Shown: positions 46,074-58,942, counted from the stretch's first letter. The stretch: DNA of 64,000 bases from Rheinheimera texasensis DSM 17496 (GCF_000711985.1 NZ_KL544006.1:240009-304008), one strand, 5' to 3'. The notes: generated by a model from the sequence alone, not told the origin. Numbers and translations: made by a program.

Positions 46074-46879
46074 TGCAACGTTATGACCAGATGTTCAGCC
46101 GCTTAAAAGCCGCTAATCAGGGCGCTTTTGTGCCATTTGTGACCTTGGGTGACCCAACAGCAGAGTTGTCTTTTGACATCATCAAAACGTTGGTGGACAA
46201 CGGTGCCGATGCGTTAGAACTCGGTATCCCGTTCTCCGACCCTATCGCCGACGGCCCGACCATTCAGGGCGCCAATATCCGCGCTTTGGCTGCCGGCGTC
46301 ACGCCGGCTGATGCATTTGCCATTATCGCCAAAGTGCGGGCTTATGCGCCGGATTTACCAATTGGCCTCCTGTTGTACTCCAACTTAGTGATGGCGCGTG
46401 GTATCAGCCATTTTTATCAGCAGGCCAAAGCCGCAGGCGTTGATTCGGTGCTGATTGCCGATGTGCCGCTGTTAGAAAGCCGGCGTTTTCGCGAGGCGGC
46501 ACTGGCTGCCGACATCGCGCCGATTTTTATTGCCACGCCAAACGCCAGTGATGACACCTTAAAGGAACTGGCCTCTTACGGCCGTGGTTACACTTATTTG
46601 TTATCACGCGCCGGCGTCACCGGCACTGAAACCGCGGCAGCAATGCCAGCCGATGCGATGCTGAGCAAGCTGAAAAGTTATGGCGCGGCACCAGCTCTGC
46701 TGGGGTTTGGCATCTCTAAACCAGAACATGTCAAAGCTGCGCTCGATTCAGGCGCAGCCGGTGCGATTTCCGGTTCGGCGATTGTCCAGCTGATTGAAAA
46801 ACATCTGGCCGAGCCTGCAGTGTTATTACAACAGCTGGGCGATTTTGTCCGGGGTATGAAAGCGGCAACACAGCGCTAG
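46073..46879 (+). CDS. trpA: Tryptophan synthase alpha chain
   Basis: This 268-residue TIM barrel cleaves indole-3-glycerol phosphate to indole, which tunnels to TrpB. Catalytic Glu and Asp are in [51 protein letters not shown], and SRAGVTGTE is the phosphate-binding loop. Length equals E. coli TrpA (268). It is last in the operon and ends at a strong terminator 18 bases downstream. Confidence 0.98.
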   Translation: MQRYDQMFSRLKAANQGAFVPFVTLGDPTAELSFDIIKTLVDNGADALELGIPFSDPIADGPTIQGANIRALAAGVTPADAFAIIAKVRAYAPDLPIGLLLYSNLVMARGISHFYQQAKAAGVDSVLIADVPLLESRRFREAALAADIAPIFIATPNASDDTLKELASYGRGYTYLLSRAGVTGTETAAAMPADAMLSKLKSYGAAPALLGFGISKPEHVKAALDSGAAGAISGSAIVQLIEKHLAEPAVLLQQLGDFVRGMKAATQR

Positions 46880-46896
46880 TTGATTTTATAGAAAAT

Positions 46897-46926
46897 AAAA
46901 AGGCCTGATAGTTCAGGCCTTTTTCA
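46897..46926. terminator. trp operon terminator
   Basis: AAAAAGGCCTGA and TCAGGCCTTTTT pair around a TAGT loop. The minus-strand stop codon of the convergent membrane gene lies inside the stem. Confidence 0.92.
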
Positions 46927-47422
46927 CATCTGACGTGCGCCACAAGGTAGTTTTGACCTTCATAGAGATGAGAGCAATAACAATTGCCGGGCTCGCGGGA
47001 AGGAGTGGCAGCACCGGGCCAAGCGCGAAACTCAGTCCAGCAACATAGCCGACAACGTATTCGACGCGGTAAAGTGGTAACCACAAAGCCAGCACAAACG
47101 TTAGCAAAATAGCGCCAATCAGTATTGATTCTTGTTGATTCAGGAATAAGGCTGCGAGCATCAGACCATACAGTAAAGCCCCCAACACGCAACGCCACAT
47201 CAGGGCTGCCCCCTCCGCTTGCACCAGACGACAGGCTGTAAGAGCCCCAAGCATTGGAAGTAAAACTAGCCCCCAAACATTAGAGATCGATGGGAGTGTG
47301 GGATCTGCCAGGAGGTGATGCGAATCAATCCCCCCTTGCCAAAGCTGCCACAATAGCTGAGAACTGATAACAAGCACACTGAGCATAAACAATAGGAGCG
47401 CCTGTATCCGCCGATTTTGCAT
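46913..47422 (-). CDS. Membrane protein of unknown function
   Basis: This 169-residue protein starts at the ATG at 47422, which follows AGGA by 7 bases; an ATG two codons earlier is too close to that site. It has about five hydrophobic segments: IQALLLFMLSVLVISSQLLWQLW, VWGLVLLPMLGALTACRLV, ALLYGLMLAALFL, ILIGAILLTFVLALWLPLY and VGYVAGLSFALGPVLPLL. A short basic tail follows. I recognise no family. It is convergent with trpA and shares its terminator. The GC-poorer upstream region has no other gene. Confidence 0.65.
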   Translation of the reverse strand: MQNRRIQALLLFMLSVLVISSQLLWQLWQGGIDSHHLLADPTLPSISNVWGLVLLPMLGALTACRLVQAEGAALMWRCVLGALLYGLMLAALFLNQQESILIGAILLTFVLALWLPLYRVEYVVGYVAGLSFALGPVLPLLPASPAIVIALISMKVKTTLWRTSDVKKA

Positions 47423-47672
47423 AAACATGTCCTAGATAAAAACAACTCTTGCCAAGTTAGCAAGCCATCTTCAGCAAATTCCGCAATGATTGTAAGCAAA
47501 TTACAGTGACAATATGAAACACCAGAGAGACAAGCTGGCAGCTGGCATGAGTTCAAAGCATAAAATAGTGAACGTAAGGTAAAGAAAAATTACAATTCAG
47601 CATCAGTAAAATCATAAACAGTACGGTATTTCTGCATTGTCAGGCGCAGATTTTTTTGCTTATACTGCGCGC
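47423..47672. other. Intergenic region between the membrane gene and the TPP riboswitch
   Basis: About 250 AT-rich bases. They contain the minus-strand promoter of the membrane gene and, to the right, the presumed thiC promoter: TTTTTTTGCTTATACTGCG (around 47650-47668) offers a TATACT -10 hexamer just upstream of the riboswitch. No credible ORF, repeat or RNA gene was seen. Confidence 0.5.
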
Positions 47673-47676
47673 ACTT

Positions 47677-47756
47677 GTCGGAGTGCCCACCGGGCTGAGA
47701 CCGCGAAAGCGGATACCGTTGAACCTGATCAGGTTAGAACCTGCGAAGGGAAACAA
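47677..47756 (+). promoter_or_regulatory. TPP riboswitch (thi box) upstream of thiC
   Basis: The aptamer core is recognisable: GGAGTGCCC...GGGCTGAGA at the 5' side, a small hairpin CCGCGAAAGCGG, then ACCGTTGAACCTGATCAGG and TTAGAACCTGCGAAGGGAA. These are the conserved THI-box bases CUGAGA and ACCUGAUCAGG...CGAAGGGA. It senses thiamine pyrophosphate and should repress the six-gene thi operon when the cofactor is abundant. It lies unusually far (about 255 bases) from thiC. Confidence 0.96.
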
Positions 47757-47830
47757 GGGGATCACTGCAACCCTGCTGCAACAGATCCATACAGTGCCAA
47801 ACCTTTGAGAGAAGGTGTTGCTGGATGTGA

Positions 47831-51396
<3,566 letters not shown>

Positions 51397-51410
<14 letters not shown>

Positions 51411-52254
51411 CAACGAATTTATCCGCTATAGCCGTAGTCTGATGCTCGGTGATGACGCTCTGGAACGCCAACTCAGGCTGCGACAGGCTCGGGTGCTGGT
51501 GCTTGGGCTCGGCGGGCTGGGTTGCCCTGTCGCCAGCACTTTGGTCAGTGCCGGCGTGGGTGCTCTGACTTTGATTGATGGTGATGTCGTGGAATTATCT
51601 AATCTGCCGCGCCAGCAACTGTATCAAACCAACGATGTTGGTAAACCCAAGGCCGAAGTCGCAGCGGCGCGGCTGCGCCAGCACAACCCGCATCCACAAC
51701 TTCAAGTACTGCAGTGCCGGCTAAATGACGAGGCACTGCGTGAGGCCGCTGAAGTTTGTGATGTACTGGTGGATTGCAGCGACAACCTGCCGACCCGGCT
51801 GCAGCTGAACCGGCTGGCGCGCGAAACCGGCAAACCGCTGTTTGCCGGCGCAGTCAGCGGTGCTTCGGCACAGCTGTATCTGCTCAATCGCCACAGTGCC
51901 TGTTATCAGTGCCTGGTCGACCCCGACTGGCAGGTGTTGCAAAACTGCCGCAGCATGGGCGTGGACCCGGCGCTGGTGACTTTGACCGCACAGCAGCTGG
52001 CCTGGCTGTTGTTGCAGTATTTACAGGCTTCAGCGGACCAAATTGCACAGGCAGTCCCGTTCGGGCAAGCAAATCAAATCCCCTTCGGGCAGGCAAATCC
52101 AGTGCCCTTCGGGCACGCTAGCTCAATCCCCTTCGGCCACTATGGCCGTTTTGCTGCAAGTGGCAATCACATCGGTTTTCACTGGTACCCGCTACAGCAG
52201 GACCCGGGCTGCACCTGCTGCGGCGTTAGTTCTGCTCCAGAAGGAGAAGTTTGA
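51397..52254 (+). CDS. thiF: ThiS adenylyltransferase ThiF
   Basis: This 285-residue E1-like protein activates the ThiS C-terminal Gly-Gly with ATP. The nucleotide loop is GLGGLGCPVAS (residues 37-47). C184 in LQNCRSMG matches the E. coli ThiF C184 that forms the acyl disulfide. Zinc ligands are CYQC (169-172) and the C-terminal CTCC (272-275). An unusual insertion at residues 219-250, four 8-residue repeats of (V/I)PFG(Q/H)A(N/S), lies between the domain core and the C-terminal cysteines. The gene starts inside the thiDE 3' end and overlaps thiS (ATGA). Confidence 0.95.
52051..52146 (+). repeat. Four tandem 24-bp coding repeats inside thiF
   Basis: Units at 52051, 52075, 52099 and 52123, each 8 codons, share the core CC(G/C)TTCGG(G/C)CA. 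They encode AVPFGQAN, QIPFGQAN, PVPFGHAS and SIPFGHYG. The third unit contains GTGCCC-TTC-GGGCAC, a perfect 6-bp hairpin; the others form shorter related hairpins. Confidence 0.92.
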
Positions 52255-52454
52255 TGCTGTATATCAATCAACAAAAAAGCGCACTGCAAGCCAGCACGCT
52301 GGCAGACCTCGCTGAGCAACTTGCACTGCCGACGCAAGGGGTCGCTTTGGTGCTGAACCGGCAACTGCTGCCGCGAGCCCTGTGGGCACAAACGCCGCTG
52401 TCAACAGAGCAGGACCATCATATCGAAATTTTTCAGCTGGTTGCCGGAGGTTAA
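52254..52454 (+). CDS. thiS: Sulfur carrier protein ThiS
   Basis: This 66-residue ubiquitin-fold protein ends in the required Gly-Gly (QLVAGG). It is adenylated by ThiF, thiocarboxylated, and gives sulfur to ThiG. The ATG at 52254 overlaps the thiF stop (ATGA) and follows AAGGAG; the open frame starts one codon earlier with TTG. thiG begins one base after its stop. Length matches ThiS (66 in E. coli). Confidence 0.95.
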   Translation: MLYINQQKSALQASTLADLAEQLALPTQGVALVLNRQLLPRALWAQTPLSTEQDHHIEIFQLVAGG

Positions 52455-52455
52455 C

Positions 52456-53238
52456 ATGCTGACGATTGCCGGAAAGACCTTTCACTCGCACTTGTTACTT
52501 GGCAGCGGCAAGTTTCAAAGCGCTTTGCAGATGCAGCAGGCCGTGCGGGCCAGTGGCACTGAACTGGTGACACTGGCACTTAAACGCCTGCAGCCCGGAG
52601 CCCCATTAGACGATTTATTCAGCCCGCTGCAAGCACTTGGTGTGCAGTTATTGCCCAATACCTCAGGCGCCCGCACTGCGGAAGAAGCGGTACAAGCAGC
52701 GCTGCTGGCGCGGGAAGCTGTCGGCACCCACTGGTTGAAATTAGAAATTCACCCGGAGCCAAAATATCTGCTGCCGGACCCGCGGGAAACGCTAAAAGCC
52801 GCCGAGAAGCTGTGTGATCTGGGCTTTGTGGTGTTGCCGTATTGCAGCGCCGATCCGCTGCATTGTAAGCAGCTGGAACAGGCCGGCTGTGCCGCCGTGA
52901 TGCCGCTCGGTGCGCCGATTGGCTCCAATCAGGGCCTGCAAAATCGCGCCATGCTGGAGATTATTATCGAGCAGGCCAATATCCCGGTGATTATTGATGC
53001 CGGCCTTGGCGCGCCGTCGGACGCGACGCTCGCGCTCGAACTTGGCGCCAATGCGGTGCTGGTCAATACCGCTATTGCCTCGAGCACTGATCCGGTTCGG
53101 ATGGCGCAGGCGTTTCGTTTGGCAGTGGAAGCCGGAGTACTGGCACAGCAAAGTGGTCTTGGGATGAGGCAAGCACGAGCTCAGGCCAGCAGCCCGTTAG
53201 AGCCTGGTTTTGCCCACCTATTGGCGGGGTTATCCTGA
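52456..53238 (+). CDS. thiG: Thiazole synthase
   Basis: This 260-residue TIM-barrel enzyme builds thiazole phosphate from deoxyxylulose-5-phosphate, dehydroglycine and ThiS thiocarboxylate. The Schiff-base lysine lies in [22 protein letters not shown]. Further motifs are [25 protein letters not shown] and [32 protein letters not shown]. The start is the ATG at 52456, preceded by GGAGG. It shares the TGATG junction with thiH. Confidence 0.97.
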   Translation: MLTIAGKTFHSHLLLGSGKFQSALQMQQAVRASGTELVTLALKRLQPGAPLDDLFSPLQALGVQLLPNTSGARTAEEAVQAALLAREAVGTHWLKLEIHPEPKYLLPDPRETLKAAEKLCDLGFVVLPYCSADPLHCKQLEQAGCAAVMPLGAPIGSNQGLQNRAMLEIIIEQANIPVIIDAGLGAPSDATLALELGANAVLVNTAIASSTDPVRMAQAFRLAVEAGVLAQQSGLGMRQARAQASSPLEPGFAHLLAGLS

Positions 53239-54368
53239 TGCCAGTCCCGATCGCTAATTTTCAGCTGACCCAACAGCAATTTGATAACTTACAGGCGCAA
53301 AGTTACCTGCCAGACCAGGCCGCGGTGCAACGGGCACTGACAGCAGCAAAACCGAGCTTTGCTGACTTACAGGCGCTGTTAAGCCCGGCCGCCGGCGAAT
53401 TTCTGCCCGAACTGCTGGCCCGCGCCACCCAGTTAAAACGCCAGCGCAGTGGCCGCACCCTGTCTCTGTTTGCGCCGCTTTACCTGTCCAATCTGTGCAG
53501 CAACGAATGCAGTTATTGTGGTTTTTCCAGAAGTGTGGCGGTAAAACGGCGGATTTTAACTGTCGCTGAAGCACTGCAGGAAACCACCGCCATTCAGTCG
53601 CTTGGCATCTCGCAAATCCTGCTGGTCACCGGTGAACATCAACGCAAAGCCGGCGTCGATTATTTACTGGAAGTGACGCAGGCGCTGCGCCCGCAAGTGG
53701 CAAGGCTGATGCTGGAATCACAACCGCTTGATGTCAGGGATTACCAGCAGCTGCGCATCGCCGGCATAGATGCGGTGATGTTGTATCAGGAAACTTATGA
53801 CCCACAAAGTTATGCCCGCCACCATACTTTTGGCACCAAAGCTGATATGACCAACCGATTGGCTGCGCCGTCACGCGTGGCTCAGGCCGGCATCACACAG
53901 CTTGGGATGGGCGTATTGCTGGGGCTCGCCGACTGGCGCACTGACGTGCTGGTGCTGGCGCAGCATCTGCGGCATTTGCAACAGCATTGGTATCAGCTGG
54001 CTTTTTCGGTAGCACTGCCGCGGTTAAAACCCTGCGCCGGCAAAAGTACGCAGCAAAGCGGCGTGTCAGACCGCGATTATTTGCAGCTCTTGTGTGCGCT
54101 GAAAATTTTTGCACCGGAGCTCAGTCTCAGTATTTCCACCCGCGACAGCCCGGCGCTTCGCGATTTATTGCTGAGCAGCATCGCCTGCAGCGCCAGCGCC
54201 GGCAGCAAAACCCAGCCGGGTGGTTACACAGTATCGCCCCAGAGCCTGGCGCAGTTCAGTATTGACGATGAACGCAGTCCACAGGAAATAGCGGCGATGT
54301 TGCGGGTAAATGGCGTACAGCCGGTTTGGCAGGACTGGCATCCGGTCCTTGGGCGTTATCCGGCCTGA
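53238..54368 (+). CDS. thiH: 2-iminoacetate synthase ThiH
   Basis: This 376-residue radical-AdoMet lyase splits tyrosine to p-cresol and dehydroglycine for ThiG. The cluster motif is C87-S-N-E-C91-S-Y-C94 (CxxxCxxC) followed by GFSRS. Other typical parts are GISQILLVTGEHQRKAGVDYL and YQETYDPQSYARHHTFGTKADM. Using ThiH rather than the glycine oxidase ThiO indicates the anaerobic-type thiazole branch found in enterics. It is last in the thi operon. No clear terminator follows before the next gene, 120 bases away. Confidence 0.97.
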   Translation: MPVPIANFQLTQQQFDNLQAQSYLPDQAAVQRALTAAKPSFADLQALLSPAAGEFLPELLARATQLKRQRSGRTLSLFAPLYLSNLCSNECSYCGFSRSVAVKRRILTVAEALQETTAIQSLGISQILLVTGEHQRKAGVDYLLEVTQALRPQVARLMLESQPLDVRDYQQLRIAGIDAVMLYQETYDPQSYARHHTFGTKADMTNRLAAPSRVAQAGITQLGMGVLLGLADWRTDVLVLAQHLRHLQQHWYQLAFSVALPRLKPCAGKSTQQSGVSDRDYLQLLCALKIFAPELSLSISTRDSPALRDLLLSSIACSASAGSKTQPGGYTVSPQSLAQFSIDDERSPQEIAAMLRVNGVQPVWQDWHPVLGRYPA

Positions 54369-54488
54369 TGGTTTTTCAGCAAAATTTACCAGCGAACTGA
54401 TGTTGACGGGAACTCATCGCGGCCGGTGCTGGTCAACTCCATCTCTTTTGGGTATAAGAAACTTTGTTGCACTAACAGCGGGGGCGTT

Positions 54489-55565
54489 GTGTTGTTCAAG
54501 CCTGATCGTTTGCGGTTTTTTACCGGCTTTGCCTTGTTATGGGCCTTTAGCAGCGCAGCTGCCGACAAAACCGTGTTAACTGACGTGGTGCTGGCGCATC
54601 ATGCCGCTGTAGTACATCCTCTCAACTGCACAGTCACTGCACCGCAAAGTTTTCGTATTTCCAGCCATGCCACCGCAGAACTGCTACAAATGTTGCCGGT
54701 TGGCAGCTCAGTGAAAAAAGGCCAGCTGGTGGCGAAACAGGACGACGCCTACCTGCAACGGCAAATCAATATCATCAAAACCGACATCGAAGCCGCGCGG
54801 GTGGCGAAAAATTTTGCCAGCGAAGAATTTCACCGGATGAACCGGTTGAGTAAATCCGGCCTCACCGCCGCCAGCGAAATTAATAATCTGAAGTTTCAGC
54901 TCGACAGTTCTGAGCTGAAAATCCAGCGGCTGGAGCAGGAACTGCAGCTGGCGCAAATGAAACAGAAACGCTTAAGCCACTTTGCGCCTTTTGATGCGCA
55001 GGTGATGAGTGTCAGTTCCGAACCCGGTTCACAACTGGTCGAAGGCCAGCCCATCATGCAACTGCTGTCTACCCAAAATAAACAGCTGGAGTGTTTACTG
55101 CCGGTCATCAGCTACAGCAGCAATGCCGAGCTGCAACGCCATCAGTTTATTCTGCAGGGTAAGCCACTGAAACTACGCGAAGTCAGCCAGCAGCTGGATG
55201 CCAAAGCCGAACATCTGACGCTGTATTTTGACCATCCGGCGCAGGATCGCAGCAACTTACTGGTCGGCCAGGTGCAGATCATCGATATGCAGGTGCAATC
55301 TGACACCATCACCAAAGTACCGAATGAAGCGATTGAACTGGAAGGCGAAGTGTTTCGCACCTGGAAAATTGACCAGGACGATAAAGCTGAACGGGTGACA
55401 CTGAAAATCCTGTCGACCTTAGACACCCATTATATCGTTGAATCGGCGCTGCGCCCCGGCGACAAAGTGGTGGTCCGTGGTCAGCATGGCCTGCAAAATG
55501 GTCAGGAAGTGAAAGTCGACAGCAAACCCGACGCCGGGGGACGCAGCATGCTGCATTATGAATAA
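54489..55565 (+). CDS. HlyD-like periplasmic adaptor protein
   Basis: This 358-residue protein (from GTG 54489; the frame is open from GTG 54426) has a signal-like hydrophobic N-terminus (RLRFFTGFALLWAFSSAAA). A biotinyl-lipoyl-like strand (LQMLPVGSSVKKGQLVAKQDDAYLQRQI) is followed by a coiled-coil hairpin (about 95-160) and a second lipoyl half (APFDAQVMSVSSEPGSQLVEGQPIMQLLS). The C-terminal barrel domain ends with ALRPGDKVVVRGQHGLQNGQEV. This is the membrane-fusion adaptor fold of RND and ABC efflux or secretion systems. No cognate pump gene is adjacent, so the partner is unknown. Start codon choice is uncertain. Confidence 0.82.
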   Translation: MLFKPDRLRFFTGFALLWAFSSAAADKTVLTDVVLAHHAAVVHPLNCTVTAPQSFRISSHATAELLQMLPVGSSVKKGQLVAKQDDAYLQRQINIIKTDIEAARVAKNFASEEFHRMNRLSKSGLTAASEINNLKFQLDSSELKIQRLEQELQLAQMKQKRLSHFAPFDAQVMSVSSEPGSQLVEGQPIMQLLSTQNKQLECLLPVISYSSNAELQRHQFILQGKPLKLREVSQQLDAKAEHLTLYFDHPAQDRSNLLVGQVQIIDMQVQSDTITKVPNEAIELEGEVFRTWKIDQDDKAERVTLKILSTLDTHYIVESALRPGDKVVVRGQHGLQNGQEVKVDSKPDAGGRSMLHYE

Positions 55566-55594
55566 CGCCGGGGTTTCATCATCCAATAGCAAAC

Positions 55595-55640
55595 AAGTTC
55601 AGCGAGGGGCCGCCATACAGCGGCCGCTTCATTTATATTA
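55595..55640 (+). terminator. Weak terminator-like hairpin after the adaptor gene
   Basis: GGCCGC and GCGGCC form a stem with a short loop, followed by GCTTCATTTATATT, about 40 bases after the stop. The T tract is interrupted. Confidence 0.4.
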
Positions 55641-55779
55641 GAAATTTTTGATATTTTTCTGATGTTTTTGCCCGCCCCTTGAGACCAGACACAAAAAACC
55701 TGTAACTGAGTGTGACTGATCAGCACCGATCAGCCTGATGCGAACCCATCAGATCAAACAACAATAAACAGGAACATGT

Positions 55780-56880
55780 ATGAAACTCAGCGTATTTTCC
55801 ACCGCGCTGCTGACCGCCCTGTCAGCAAATACCGCATTCGCCGGCGACATTGAAGTCAGCATCGATACAGCACAGCAGCAGTTTGCAGCCAGCGACGACG
55901 TCCGCCTGACCGTCAGGCTGCACAATACATCCAATAAACCACAGCGCATTCTACGCTGGTACACGCCGGCCGACGGCCTGCAGGAAGATCTGTTTGATAT
56001 CAGCATCAATGGCCAGGACGCCGCCTACACCGGCAAACGAATTAAACGCGCCGCTGCCACCGCGAAGGATTATCTGACACTGCAACCGGGCGAAAGCCGG
56101 CAGTATCAGGTTGAACTGACTGGCGCTTATGACCTGCCAGCAAGCGGCAACTACCAAATTCAATATCATGTGGAGGCGATGGCACTGCACGGTGTGGTGC
56201 CGAAACTGACTCCGCAGCAACAGACGCAGGCCGAACAAATGCTGGTGGATACTCCGGTGCCGGCGCTGCAGTCCGATGCAATTTACCGCCAGATTGACGT
56301 GGATGCCAAAGCCGCCAGCGATATCGAGTGGCCGGCACTGGTAACGCTGGCAGGCTCAGTTTCTTATGCCGCCAATTGCAGCAGCAGCCGTCGTACATCG
56401 ATTGCCACAGCGCTGGCCTCCGCCAAAAACTACGCTTCGGGTTCCTACAACTATCTGTCGACTTATCCAACGGCCAGCCGCGCCAACTCGGTGCGCTACA
56501 AAACCTGGTTTGGCAGTTACACCAGTGGCCGCTGGAGCACAGTCAGCAGCAACTTTAATAAAATCAACAGCGCGCTGAATAATCAGCCATTACAGTTTGA
56601 TTGTGGCTGCACCGACTCTTATTACGCTTATGTCTATCCGAATCAGCCGTACAAGATTTATTTGTGTAGTGCCTTCTGGTCAGCGGCCAATACCGGCACC
56701 GATTCCAAAGCTGGCACTATCGTGCATGAAACCAGTCATTTCACGGTTGTTGCCGATACTGACGACATTGCCTATGGGCAAAGCGCGGCCAAATCACTGG
56801 CGCTGAGTAATCCGGCGCAGGCCGTGAAAAACGCCGACAGTCATGAGTATTTCGCTGAGAATACTCCAGTGCAAAACTAA
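55780..56880 (+). CDS. Secreted M35-family metalloendopeptidase
   Basis: This 366-residue protein has a signal peptide ending NTAFA (about residue 21). A beta-sandwich pro- or accessory region covers about 22-180 (PQRILRWYTPADGL is typical), and the catalytic domain about 185-366. The zinc motif is H316-E-T-S-H320, and D329 in DTDDIAYG is the third ligand expected in deuterolysin-type aspzincins (GTxDxxYG; Gly replaced by Asp). Several cysteines (C200, C275, C277, C296) suggest disulfides. The enzyme probably acts on Lys bonds (peptidyl-Lys metalloendopeptidases), but this is inferred. It is monocistronic, with a terminator. Confidence 0.9.
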   Translation: MKLSVFSTALLTALSANTAFAGDIEVSIDTAQQQFAASDDVRLTVRLHNTSNKPQRILRWYTPADGLQEDLFDISINGQDAAYTGKRIKRAAATAKDYLTLQPGESRQYQVELTGAYDLPASGNYQIQYHVEAMALHGVVPKLTPQQQTQAEQMLVDTPVPALQSDAIYRQIDVDAKAASDIEWPALVTLAGSVSYAANCSSSRRTSIATALASAKNYASGSYNYLSTYPTASRANSVRYKTWFGSYTSGRWSTVSSNFNKINSALNNQPLQFDCGCTDSYYAYVYPNQPYKIYLCSAFWSAANTGTDSKAGTIVHETSHFTVVADTDDIAYGQSAAKSLALSNPAQAVKNADSHEYFAENTPVQN

Positions 56881-56888
56881 GTTCAGAA

Positions 56889-56920
56889 TAAAAAAGCCCT
56901 GTAGTTACAGGGCTTTGTTA
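56889..56920. terminator. Terminator between the M35 and M14 peptidase genes
   Basis: AAAGCCCTGTA and TACAGGGCTTT pair around a GT centre, with A/T runs on both sides, between convergent genes. Confidence 0.88.
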
Positions 56921-56935
56921 TCGAATGACTGGCGC

Positions 56936-58720
56936 TTACCGCTCAATCAGCACCGGATATTTCAGATAAGTCTGGTCATAAAACGGCGAACGTTGATAGA
57001 ACCAGTGGAGCCTCGCCTGACCGTCTTTGGCCAGTTTGGCATCAGCTTTCACTGCCGCCGCAAAATCCGCCGCCAGTTTTTTATTGGTTTTCAGCTCCTG
57101 CTCAATCCACGGCAGCATGGCGTAGGTCTCAAAGTACTCAGTCCGTTCAAACATGCCGTGGAAAAAGCCCCAGCTGAAAAACGAATCCGGCCCCTCGGGT
57201 TGTAACAAAGCCACTGCCAAAGCGCCGAGCGGCTGATCGGTGCTGACCCGCACCGTGCCGACCGGCAAGGTAAATTCGCCCCAGGCCGGGCTAAAACTGG
57301 CTTTGATACCAACCCGCCCTTCAAAAGAACGGCTGGCGAGTTCAGCGTTGCTGGCGCTCAGTTGCTGCAATTCCAGACTGCCGGATTTTTCCAGCCGGGT
57401 CATCGAAATGCCGTGGATTTGCAGGCGATTGATCACATCCTGATACTGCGGCGGGATCCAATAAGCTTTGGGCACTTCCACTTCCACCGCAGGTACTTTT
57501 TCCCAATACACTGGCAGAGCGTCATAATCTTTTGCCTGGCCTGTCCATTTCACATAAGGCCCGTTGATGATGTCGCTGTGCGCCATCTCATAGCTGATGC
57601 CTTTAAATGGTATTGAGTCTGGCTGTTCGGCGGCTTTAAATAACAATACCTGACGCTGCGGCCGCGCATTTTCGTCGGCTTTTTTCGCCAGTTGTAGCGC
57701 TTTGCCTTGCTGCGCCAGCAGTTGCAGGCTTTGTTCCAGCAACACATAAGTACCCAGCACCCGCTGGCGGTACGGTTTTAAACTGTGGTTTTCGACCAGA
57801 ATGGTCGGTAAGTGCCGCACATCACCATAGCCTTGCGAAAACCGTGGCGTCGCGGTTGAGCCTTGCAGGCCTTTACTAAAATCCATTGGATCCACGGCAA
57901 ACACTAATGGCCCTGGAATATGACCGGCCGCGCTTAACGCCTGATCAATCGCAGGCCGGTACACGCTGGCCAGCCAGCTGGCACCATTCGGGCTTTGGCT
58001 GGCAAAAGGCTCGTTAAAGCCATAAGTGATGTCGTACTGATAATCTTCGCCGTCGGTGACATGCACATCCATATACAAATCAGGCTGATAGGTATTAATA
58101 GCCCCCAGTACAGCGCGCATTTCCGGGCTGTCGGCTTTGGCATAATCGCGGTTTAAATTCAGGTTCTGCGCTGTGCTGCGCCACCCCTGCTCGACCGGGC
58201 CGCGTTGATTCATCCGGTTGAATTTGCCTTTGCGCTCATGGGCATCGACGGACAAAATCGGCACAAATAACAAATCAACCTGGGCCAGTAATTGTTGTTT
58301 ATCACCATGCACGATGTCGCGCAGCAGCATCAGCCCTGCATCTTTGCCGTCAATTTCGCCGCTGTGAATACCGGCCTGCACCAACAACGTTGGCCGACCG
58401 CTTTTAACTGGGCCTTTGCCAATGAGGTCTGGCTGCATGCTGGCCTTCACTAACCAGATGTCACGGCCTTGTGGACTTTTGCCAATGGATTCCATCCGCA
58501 GTAATTCACTGCTGGCCACCAACTTCTGCAGGTAACTGACCGTTGCAGCATAATCCGGTGTTTCGGTCAGATTGGTCAGCTCCGCCGGGGTCACCCAGGG
58601 GTGTTTCGGCTGAATCAGGCTTTCAGTACTGCCCTGCCAGAGCAGCAACGGCGGTAAAGTGTCAGCCGCCAGCGCACCGGCCGACAGCAGCATCAAAGAG
58701 AAAATTACACGAGTGGTCAT
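56936..58720 (-). CDS. Secreted M14-family metallocarboxypeptidase-like protein
   Basis: This 594-residue protein has a signal peptide (about 19 residues, ALAA). The zinc ligands are H119 and E122 (AGIHSGEIDGKD) and H220 (YMDVHVTDG), with catalytic Glu E310 in TILVENHSLKPY. The Arg/Asn substrate motif NLNLNRDY is also present. About 200 residues follow the M14 domain and form a beta-rich region of unknown role. It removes C-terminal residues or acts on peptides in the periplasm or outside; substrate is unknown. It is convergent with the M35 gene and shares a terminator with it. Confidence 0.9.
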   Translation of the reverse strand: MTTRVIFSLMLLSAGALAADTLPPLLLWQGSTESLIQPKHPWVTPAELTNLTETPDYAATVSYLQKLVASSELLRMESIGKSPQGRDIWLVKASMQPDLIGKGPVKSGRPTLLVQAGIHSGEIDGKDAGLMLLRDIVHGDKQQLLAQVDLLFVPILSVDAHERKGKFNRMNQRGPVEQGWRSTAQNLNLNRDYAKADSPEMRAVLGAINTYQPDLYMDVHVTDGEDYQYDITYGFNEPFASQSPNGASWLASVYRPAIDQALSAAGHIPGPLVFAVDPMDFSKGLQGSTATPRFSQGYGDVRHLPTILVENHSLKPYRQRVLGTYVLLEQSLQLLAQQGKALQLAKKADENARPQRQVLLFKAAEQPDSIPFKGISYEMAHSDIINGPYVKWTGQAKDYDALPVYWEKVPAVEVEVPKAYWIPPQYQDVINRLQIHGISMTRLEKSGSLELQQLSASNAELASRSFEGRVGIKASFSPAWGEFTLPVGTVRVSTDQPLGALAVALLQPEGPDSFFSWGFFHGMFERTEYFETYAMLPWIEQELKTNKKLAADFAAAVKADAKLAKDGQARLHWFYQRSPFYDQTYLKYPVLIER

Positions 58721-58942
58721 CAGAAATCCTGCCAGAACACAGCAGCATCAGAGTTACGATAAGCTGCTGAACAAAATGAGCAGTCAACATAACAGACCAA
58801 GGCCAGATACTGTCAAGCGCAGTTGCGGGCAACAGTGAGTTGCTGCGGTGGATCAAAGGCAGAACGACCCAGATGGCGCAAATCGCCGACAAGCTCTGGG
58901 TACCACGTACCTGCATTGTCGGCGTACCGTACTTCCTGTAAA
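58721..58942. other. Gap between the M14 peptidase gene and the OMP gene
   Basis: About 220 bases hold the minus-strand promoter of the M14 gene. One plus-strand frame is open for about 45 codons (ending GVPYFL then TAA near 58940) but has no start or ribosome site. No other feature was seen apart from the terminator at its right edge. Confidence 0.4.

Noticed and set aside
52051..52146. Possible CRISPR-like array in thiF
   Set aside because: Units are 24 bases, contiguous without spacers and in frame, so this is a coding repeat, not a CRISPR.
58721..58942. Open plus-strand frame of about 45 codons ending GVPYFL
   Set aside because: It has no start codon or ribosome site and a stop just upstream; too short to claim as a gene remnant.
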